This document shows, in pieces, positions 56,323 through 64,000 of a DNA stretch of 64,000 nucleotides. Source of the stretch: Echria macrotheca (lineage: Eukaryota > Ascomycota > Sordariomycetes > Sordariales > Schizotheciaceae). The stretch is taken from the NCBI GenBank assembly GCA_030411725.1, contig MU839828.1:1488001-1552000 (forward strand), written 5' to 3'. The position numbers and the translations under genes are program-made. Position 1 is the stretch's first letter, and the number at the start of each line of letters is the position of its first letter. The notes under the pieces are model-generated. The model had not been told where the DNA came from. It made no database searches and was given only the letters and a program-made list of their open reading frames with translations.

Positions 56323-58116
56323 TGAATCCGGGCCGGGTACTTCATGGCGTTGGGAGGGAGCTAAGGACCAGGATATGTCTTCGAGTATCAACCGTTTAAA
56401 TATGGCATTCATCAATGAATATAAAAGTAGTTGACAGGACAACCGTGAAACCGCCATAAGCTATGTTCTTACTGACAGGAGAGTCAGAGAGTCAGGGGAG
56501 AGATGGAGGGAAAAGAATCGGGACGGGGCCGAGGTCCAATAGATTTTCTAGACCTGGAAGCAGGTTTTGGTGCTTATCGGGTCCCCAACCCCAGTCGTGA
56601 ACGTATCGATGCAAGATAGGCACGGACAGTTGTCGGGAAGGCTCATGGAATGGTGGGAAGGACCGGTGGGCTTGGGAGGGGGTTCTTATGACGTACGGGT
56701 CCACCTCCCCGACATCCAAACATCCAGTCATTCACAGAGCCACTCACCACTCTACAACTCACTCCCTCACGTCCCCTCTCCTCACAGCTTTAACTATCCC
56801 CACACTTCTGGAACATGTCAAATCGTGAATGCAGCTGAAATACGACCCTACGCATCAGACAAGAATTGTTTACTTCCAGTCTCAAACGGTAACGGTACTC
56901 GACCGTTGTTGGTTCACGCCGGTTGCCCCTCGACATGCTGCCTACCATGGCCGTAAGGGACTCGGCACGGGTATCGCCAATTTCTTGACAGCGGGAATAT
57001 TCAAAGCGCACGAATCCTCTCGCCACACGATTTACAAGCTCAGCCACACGTTTGCCGATCGTTTCTTGTCCCTCCCGCCTGTCATCTTTTCTCTGCTGTT
57101 TGGGCAGACATATTCACATGTTCAGGTCCGTTCCCATCTGTTCGTTCAGGATGACTTGGTAACTGCCCCGATATCCACCCCTCCCCTACACAGCCCACAG
57201 TATAGATATCCAATATGGGGTACTGTACTTGACTGATACGTTTTGCTCATGTGTGCGTTCTGCTTTCAAGACTGCTCATAGTTTCCAGTTCCATAAGGTC
57301 CTGTTCACACAGTCCATGCAGTTCTTATCGAGGAGGAAAACAGCCGGGAATGCCCAATGACATAACCCACTTTTCTCACCAACCAGCCGCCTTCTCTTCA
57401 TGCCTCCCCGTTCACCCTTCCCAACCTACCATATTCTCGAGCCGAGACTGTCAGAATAGGACTTTACAGGGAAGTTCCCGGTATACGGTGCCGTCTCAGC
57501 CCTCCTTACCAGCCTAATACCGGAACAAGCTCCATCACAAGTCATGAAGTCATTGTTTTCTTCTTGCCTGAAGCGGCACCAGCCCGGCCTCGAGCCTCTC
57601 GTCCTCATACCTCCTCCTCCTACCCATGCCGGCCCATGCACGCCATGCTTGCCCTACCACACCTTCCAACGGGTATCACTTCATCAGCTCTATTCGAGCA
57701 GAACCCATAGAGGATCTACACAACCACCCCCCTCCGTAGTTTACTCCCGAAGAAGTCCCATTCCCCAATCATCTTCCGTCCGAAGAAACACCCCAAGGAT
57801 ACCTACCTCCGTGACGTAACAGGCCGGGCCACAATGACGTTCCACCCTACACTCTCTCCTTTAGCATCCCAAAGCAAGGAAACATAGCATGGTAGCAGAA
57901 GGAATGAACTTCACCTTGTACCATAGATCGTCTGTATAATAAGCAAAGGCTGTCATCGTCAAGTGTAGCTGTCCCACCCAATTCACTATACCCAATCCAA
58001 TACCGTATAAACATAAACACCATTTCAAAATCTAGAACCCACCTATCAAGTTTCTCATATTCGCATATCCAATCACACCTGACACAAACACCACGGAGAT
58101 CTTTTTCAACTACAAC
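56323..58116. other. Intergenic, long leader/promoter of the DUF3659 gene
   Basis: About 1.8 kb, pyrimidine-rich on the plus strand. Frames are short, with no recognised product. Confidence 0.5.
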
Positions 58117-61008
58117 ATGAGTGACCTCGCCAAGAAGACACTCCCGCCCGGCTCCTGGCCCGGAGCCAAAGGCGGCGCCAAGACGGCCGAATCTCAGCAG
58201 TCCAAGCAGTCGCAGTCCAACAACGACGCGGCGGCGCCCCGGTCCGCCGCCACACCCTCCAACCTGCCGACCAAGGAGGCGGCCAGCACCCAAGGAGGTG
58301 CCGACGACGCCGGATCCGAGGACAATGCGCCAAGCCACTACACGCACCAAAAGGAGAACCTCGAGAACATCTCCGAGGAAGGATCCGCCATCAAGATGCA
58401 AGATTCCGAAAAGCTGCAGCAGCCGGATGACGACCGCCTCGAGGAGGTTGAGCCGGAACCGGTCGAGGAGAAGCATACCGAGATGAACGGGTTCCACACC
58501 GAGGACGGCCAGAGCCAGGCCGAGACGGCCGAGACTGCTGGCCAGGAGCAGCAAGAAGAGCAAAGCGAGGAGGGGACTTCTTCCAAGAAGACTGACCTCA
58601 CCGAGGAGGCTAAGCAGGCTTTCGACCAGGCGTCGGAGAACCAGCCGACCAGCGAGGCGCGGGAATCCTTCCTCCAGACGGCCCGGTCCGGCGCCCTGCC
58701 TGACCGCAGCGTCAAGCCGGAGACTGTGGCTGAGGTCTCACAGAAGATGGACGGCGAGGAGGGGGAGGAGCTGGGCACCGCACCGACCGAGGCCCAGGAC
58801 AAGGCGACCGACGAGGAGCCGACGGCCACCATTGCCGAGGGTCAGCAGCCTGAAGCGACTGAAGCCGGAGAGAACGCGCCGACAGTCACCGGCAAGACGG
58901 AGACGGGCGCCGAGGAGGGCGTGACCGCCACCGGAGCCGAAGAAGAAGCCGCACCCACCCAGACGGAGGGTCAGACCGAGGGCGCCCCGACCGAGACTAT
59001 GGACTCCAAGGCGGCCGAGGGCATTGACGTCCAGGACACGGTGCCCGAGGGCGCTGAGCAGACGGTCACGCAGACGCAGCCCGAGGGCACCCAAATGCAG
59101 CAGGAGCAGGGGACGGTCGGGGAGTCCGCAACCGTGCCCGAGAACCTCGACTTCTCCCTGCTGAAGGGCGGCAAGGTCAACAAGGGCGGCAACGTGGTCG
59201 ACAGCGACGGGCGCGTCGTCGGTCGCGTGGTCGAGGGCATCCTCTCGTACCTGATCGGCAAGAAGGTCGACGAGAACGGCGACATCTGGAGCGACAACGG
59301 CAAGGTCATCGGGCGCGCCGAGCCCATCACCGACACCGAGCGCGACGAGATGACCAAGGAGCCCTCGCCGTTTGAGAGTTTCCCCGACGCTGTCGTCGAC
59401 GGAAACGGCATGGTTGTGTCGAATGGCGAGTACGTCGGCAAGGTCGTCGAGGGCGACATCAAGCAGCTCCGCGGCAAGTCGGTCGATCCCGACGGTGATA
59501 TCCTCGACAGGGGCGGCAACGTGATTGGCAAGGCGGAGCGCTGGGAGCCCGAGCCCGAGGAGGAGCCCGAGCCGGAGCCCGAGGCGGACCGGTCGATCCT
59601 GGCGGGCAAGCGCGTCAACAAGGCCGGCAACGTGGTCGACGGCAACGGCGTCATCTTTGGCCGTGTTGTCGAGGGCGACGTCAAGCGCATGGTCGGCCGC
59701 ATGTGCGACAAGCAGGGCAACATCCTCAGCGAGAGCGGTGATGTGCTCGGTCGCGCCGAGGTCGTGCCCGAGGGCGAGCGTGAGGGCATGAAAGAGGGTC
59801 CCTTTGCCGAGCTCCAGGGCTGCACTGTCGCCAAGGACGGTACCGTCGTGACGCCCTCGGGCGACGTCGTCGGACGTCTGGTGTCTGGAGACCCGAAGGT
59901 GCTGTTTGGCCGCGCTGTCGACGAGGACGGCGACGTGCTTGACCGCAACGGCAATACCATTGGCAAGGCTGAGCGCTGGGAGCCCGAGCAGGTGGAGAAG
60001 AAGAAGGGCGCCCTGGCTGGCCGCCGTGTCAACCGCGAGGGTAATGTTGTTGACGAGGATGGAAATATCATCGCCAAGCTTACCTCAGGCGACCCGAACA
60101 TCTGCGCCGGCAAGGAGATTGATGACGATGGCGATGTCGTTGACAGCAAGGGCACTGTCGTTGGTCACTGCACTCTTCTTCAGGACATTCCCAAGGAGGA
60201 GATTTCCCCCGAGGAGAAGGAGAAGGCGGCCCAGGCCGAGCAGGACCGCAAGCTGGCCATCCAGATGTCCGTCTGCATCGAGCAGTGCCTGGACAAGATC
60301 CGGCCCATCTGCAAGATGATTACCGAGGTATGTTTCTATCTGTTTTATGTATCAGGCCGTTAACTAACATGGTGTACTAGAAAATCGACAAGGCCGAGCG
60401 CACGCCCGAGGACGAGCGCGACGAGGAGGCCCTCGTCCGCGAGGTGCGCCCCCTGATCGAGGAGGGCGGCCGCATCCTCACCGAGGCCAAGGGCATCATC
60501 AAGGGCCTCGACCCCGACGGCCGCATCTCGGCCAACGCCAAGCACAAGACGGCGGCGCGCGAGGCCACTCCGGAGGAGTACCACCTCGCCGACGTCCTCA
60601 AGGATTTGACTGGAGACGTGACAACTTGCATCGAGAACGCCAAGAAGAAGCTCGAGGACATGCCGCATGCCAAGAAGGAGCTGAACCCGCTCTGGGGCTT
60701 GTTGAACGAGCCGCTCTTCCAGATTCTGGCTGCTGTTGGTCTGTTGCTGAGTGGTGTGCTCAATCTCGTTGGTAGACTGGTAAGCTAGCTGGTGTCCCTC
60801 CCTTCTTTGATGATGGATGATGCTAATATGTGTGATCCTCTAGCTGAGCGGTCTTGGTCTTGGAGGTCTGATTGACGGTCTTCTCGGCACTCTGGGTCTG
60901 AACCGGGTGCTCGAGGGACTGGGACTTGGTGGCCTCACGGGCGGTGATAAGAAGAAGAAGGGCGGCGGCGGTGGTCTCCTCGGTGGTCTCCTTGGAGGCG
61001 GAAAGTGA
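58117..61008 (+). CDS. Large LEA-like DUF3659-repeat protein
   Basis: Exons 58117-60327, 60381-60779 and 60844-61008 give 924 residues. Residues 1-345 are hydrophilic and disordered (Glu, Thr, Ala, Gln rich), late-embryogenesis-abundant-like. Residues ~346-690 hold five DUF3659 units of ~60 residues, for example GGKVNKGGNVVDSDGRVVGR then IGKKVDENGDIWSDNGKVIG; units 2 and 4 end GKAERWEPE. Then a helical, Cys-containing region (SVCIEQCLDKIRPICKMITE) crosses intron 1, with KTAAREATPEEYHLADVLKD after it. A membrane-like stretch ILAAVGLLLSGVLNLVGRL and an amphipathic Gly/Leu tail (LSGLGLGGLIDGLLGTLGLN ... LLGGLLGGGK) end the protein. The final GTGAGT at 61006 contains the stop TGA but is also a perfect donor, so a further exon is possible. 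Function unknown; stress protection or septal-pore plugging are guesses from disorder. Confidence 0.85.
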
Positions 61009-61326
61009 GTTGATACCTGACCTACCTACGTGAACTGTTTGCGGGGTGTGTTTGGAGGCATACGACCGGAAAACGATGGAGTTTACGCGTTTATGACAAT
61101 TTTTCTTTTTTGTATGTTTTGGAGGGTCAAGGAAGGTAATGATGGGTTGGATTGGATTGGAATTTTGGAAAGGTTATGAACGACTTGTATGAATGTCTAG
61201 GTAGTCGAGGCAAAAAAATAGGATTCGTCTGGAAACTACTGAATTGTTGTGACTGTTTGGGTTGTTATATTCAAGGGTTAATCTTCTTTACTATTAATCC
61301 AACCAAAAAAAAAAAAAAATAGGGGG

Positions 61327-61350
61327 GTTTTCTGACGCCAACCCTGCGTC
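61327..61350 (-). repeat. 24-base hairpin motif, copy 2
   Basis: Same 24 bases as at 10888-10911 but on the minus strand: GACGC, loop AGGGTTG, GCGTC, AGAAAAC, then on that strand C5TA and a run of T (61319-61303). Confidence 0.7.
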
Positions 61351-61359
61351 GATTATCAA

Positions 61360-61518
61360 GGGTGAAGTTGATGAGAGATTCGGTTTGGAGAGGTTGCCGG
61401 CGATTCTAGAAAGAGGAGGGATCAATCGTTGTGACAGTTTGTTTTGTTTTCTGAAGGGTTGAGGTAATGAGGGATTGGGTTTGGAGAGGTTGCCGGCAAT
61501 TCTGGGAAGAGGAGGGAT
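61360..61518 (+). repeat. 63-bp imperfect tandem duplication
   Basis: 61360-61422 and 61456-61518 share GGTTTGGAGAGGTTGCCGGC and the following AGAGGAGGGAT. A more diverged third relative begins near 61220 (GATTCGTCTGGAAACT). Confidence 0.7.
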
Positions 61519-62404
61519 TCGTCTGAAAACTCAACCACGCGGTGGAGAAGTGGAGGAAGTGCATGCTTCATGCTTGTTCGTGATTCTGACGTCTTGAAAC
61601 ATACGTGGGTGGATCGAACAACACCATGACTGCCAGAGTGAAGAACAACTAATCGTGAGACATTGGAAGGCTTTTCAACACTGCAATTCGTCTATTCTGT
61701 ATTCCGTACCGCGCCGTTGACGGGCGTTTGTCTCGGCTCACCGTGATCGGGTTGCCCAAAAGGTGCAGGCGGGTGGGTGCCATTTTGCGGGGAAGGACCT
61801 CGGCCGATGATTGGCCGTCCTTCCCCCGCAAAACCAAGTCCCTTGATGGCGATCTGGAAGAAGAAATCAAGGGCGTGCACGTGTTCAAGTTCCACTCTGC
61901 GAAAAAGTGGCATTTGCATGGTGAAACAGGAACTGAATACCTGAAAACATACAGTCAGAAACACTGCATCTGTCCCCAGATTTGTGCGACGGAATCTGAC
62001 TGTCCCAAGCAACCAAGACAAAGTTTGGGTTCGAGAATCGACTCGGAGTGGCCAATTCTGGCTTGCTGGTCCCGGTTTAATGCCGATATCGCCACTGAAA
62101 GACCGCTATCCGGCCCGTGCACCCACATGGTTTGTCCCATTACCCCACCCTCAATTGCCAAAAATTTCGAGCGTCAACGACTCACCGGTACCGTCTGCAG
62201 CGGTGCATCCGCCTCTTCTTTCACGGCTTCAAAACTAGCAGCAACTCTCCACTCCCAACTCCCACCGCCCTTCTGCGTGCCCATGAAACGGCAACGCTGA
62301 CTGTGCTATACCTTCATAACAATCCATCCGTTATTTGTCTTCGGTTTCCTCTTGCATTCCTTCTAATTGTCTCTCTCCGCTATTTGCGTCTACAGCAGCC
62401 AGCC

Positions 62405-64000
62405 ATGCTCCGGTCCCGTTCGACCAGCCGCGCCTTGAAGGTGTTGGCCGAGTCGCGATCGCCCTCCCAGCGTCTCTTCACCAGCTCCACGAAGGCTTCT
62501 ACCATCACGGCCAGGCGGAATAAACCTGTCAATGCTAGAAACCAAACGACCTCGGCCGCGGCGAATGCCCCTCCTGCGTATGTGTTCTCGGTGTGGGTGA
62601 CTCACCGCAAAAACAACATTGACTAACACAATTCACAACAGTGAGGTGAGGCCGACGCCGAGCCCGGCGTTCAACCCGGCCGTAAAGGAGCATGTACAAC
62701 CTCTGGTCGGTGGTCAGAAGAGCAACATGGACGATTCGTATGTCGCCCCCAATGTCCAGATATTCAAGTCGCTGATTGCCGTCGGTCCAGGTTCATCGGG
62801 AAGACGGGAGGAGAAATCTTCCACGAGATGATGCTTAGGCATGGCGTGAAGCATATCTGTATGTGTACCTTCAATTGGCATCTCTCAGTCCCCCTTGGCT
62901 GACCGCAAGCAGTCGGCTATCCCGGTGGCGCTATTCTCCCCGTGTTCGACGCAATCCACAACTCCCCTCACTTTGACTTCGTCCTCCCAAGACACGAACA
63001 AGGAGCCGGGCATATGGCGGAAGGGTATGCAAGAGCCTCTGGCAAGCCCGGTGTGGTGTTGGTGACGTCCGGGCCCGGTGCCACCAACGTCGTGACGCCG
63101 ATGGCCGACGCACTGGCCGACGGTACGCCAATGGTCGTCTTCTGCGGTCAGGTCGTCACTTCTGCTATCGGCAGCGACGCTTTCCAGGAGGCGGACGTTA
63201 TCGGCATCTCTCGGTCGTGCACCAAGTGGAACGTTATGGTCAAGAGCGTCGCCGAACTCCCGCGCCGGATCAACGAGGCGTTCGAGATCGCCACCAGTGG
63301 CCGTCCCGGCCCGGTCCTCGTCGACCTCCCCAAAGATATTACCGCCGGCATTCTGCGGAGGGCCATCCCGGTCGACTCAGCCATCCCTACCATCCCTAGC
63401 GCCGCCTCCCGGGCCGCCATTGATCTCAGCCGGAAGCAGCTCAATGCCTCGATCCGCCGCGTTGCCGATCTTATTAATATCGCCAAGAAGCCTGTTATCT
63501 ACGCTGGCCACGGTGTCATCTGCTCGGAACGTGGTCCCGCGCTGCTCAAGGAACTGGCCGACAAGGCTTCGATTCCCGTCACCACATCGCTTCACGGTCT
63601 GGGAGCCTTTGATGAGCTGGATGAGAAGGCTCTGCATATGCTCGGCATGCACGGCTCTGCCTACGCCAACATGGCTATGCAGGAGGCGGATCTGATCATC
63701 GCTCTGGGCGGCCGTTTCGATGACCGTGTTACCTGTGCCGTCTCCAAGTTTGCCCCGGGTGCCAAGGCAGCCGCAAAGGAAGGCCGCGGAGGCATCGTCC
63801 AGTTTGAGATCATGCCCAAGAACATCAACAAGGTTGTCCAGGCTACCGAGGCGATCGAGGGCGATGTTGGCGCGAACCTGGAACTTCTCATGCCGCAGGT
63901 GGAAAAGAAGACCATGTCAGACCGGAAGGCTTGGTTCGATGAGATCAACGAGTGGAAGAGAAAATGGCCTCTCTCTGACTATGAGCGCACCGAGAGCAAC
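62405..64000 (+). CDS. ILV2: Acetolactate synthase, catalytic subunit (5' part)
   Basis: Thiamine-diphosphate enzyme of mitochondrial branched-chain amino-acid synthesis: condenses two pyruvates to acetolactate, or pyruvate with 2-ketobutyrate. Exons 62405-62577, 62642-62737, 62791-62858 and 62913 to beyond the window end. The first exon is a mitochondrial presequence (MLRSRSTSRALKVLAESRSP, Arg/Ser-rich, no acids early). The junctions rebuild PPAEVRPTPSPAFNP, NMDDSFIGKTGGEIFHEMM and VKHIFGYPGGAILPVFDAI. The ThDP-activating Glu lies in LPRHEQGAGHMAEGYARASG; GKPGVVLVTSGPGATNVVTP and FQEADVIGISRSCTKWN follow. The second domain is visible as IYAGHGVICSERGPALLKEL and ADLIIALGGRFDDRVTC. The C-terminal ThDP domain lies outside. 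This is the target of sulfonylurea-type inhibitors; resistance positions were not assessed. Confidence 0.96.

Larger units (their letters stand above)
61009..62404. other. Intergenic with local repeats
   Basis: 3' region of the DUF3659 gene and ILV2 promoter. Holds a poly-A run (61303-61319), hairpin motif copy 2, and a tandem duplication at 61360-61518. A 190-codon plus-strand frame (61728-62300) has no recognisable motif and was not called. Confidence 0.5.

Noticed and set aside
58971..60155. 394-codon open frame on the minus strand opposite the DUF3659 repeats
   Set aside because: It follows from the repeated GGC/GAC codon pattern of the plus-strand gene; the translation is Pro/Ser/Thr low complexity in step with the repeats.
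61728..62300. 190-codon plus-strand frame before ILV2
   Set aside because: Unconvincing composition and overlaps the expected ILV2 promoter; no recognised domain.

Overview
This window is nuclear DNA from a filamentous ascomycete. The evidence is short spliceosomal introns (about 50-70 bases, with GTRNGT-type donors and CTAAC/CTGAC branch sites), GC-rich coding sequence, Zn2Cys6 and HET-domain genes, DUF3659 proteins, and repeats carrying stop codons of the kind left by repeat-induced point mutation (RIP). The overall style fits Sordariales, perhaps Chaetomiaceae, but that placement is an inference. I see no rRNA gene, convincing tRNA gene, CRISPR array or organellar sequence.

Layout. 1-26.3 kb is a dense housekeeping block: the 5' part of an aldehyde dehydrogenase, ESF2 (18S rRNA processing), a low-complexity orphan gene, NMD3 (60S export), a TTC1-like TPR protein, a HAD phosphatase, a Zn2Cys6 regulator, ASA1 (ASTRA/TTT complex), a GNPAT/PlsB-type acyltransferase, POP4 (RNase P/MRP), a secreted LPMO-like chitin-binding-type-4 protein with an N-terminal histidine, and PAN6 (pantothenate synthetase). 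A 10-N assembly gap lies at 11175-11184, beside a chimeric-looking 43-base duplication and homopolymer junk.

26.35-35.8 kb is a gene-poor accessory island. It holds decayed genes (a frameshifted membrane-protein fragment, a CCHC zinc-knuckle gene with stops, a frameshifted multi-exon gene), a 441-bp terminal-inverted-repeat element with 8-bp target duplications inserted in the zinc-knuckle relic, a threefold tandemly repeated unknown coding segment, AT-rich patches and a minisatellite.

35.8-49 kb returns to conserved genes: ADE6 (purine synthesis), a HET-domain gene split by one in-frame TAA, SGT2 (tail-anchored protein targeting), a RING-CH membrane protein and GAL1. 50-61 kb carries a cluster of intrinsically disordered, highly charged genes: two share a C-terminal LRLDLNL motif with a splice site at the same position and phase, and two carry DUF3659 repeats; an unrelated orphan gene lies among them. 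The window ends inside ILV2 (acetolactate synthase).

Most neighbours are divergent or convergent single genes, as usual for this group, and I see no operon-like unit or secondary-metabolite cluster. Several start codons depend on very small first exons (3, 9 and 17 bases), so a plain open-reading-frame search would misplace these starts.
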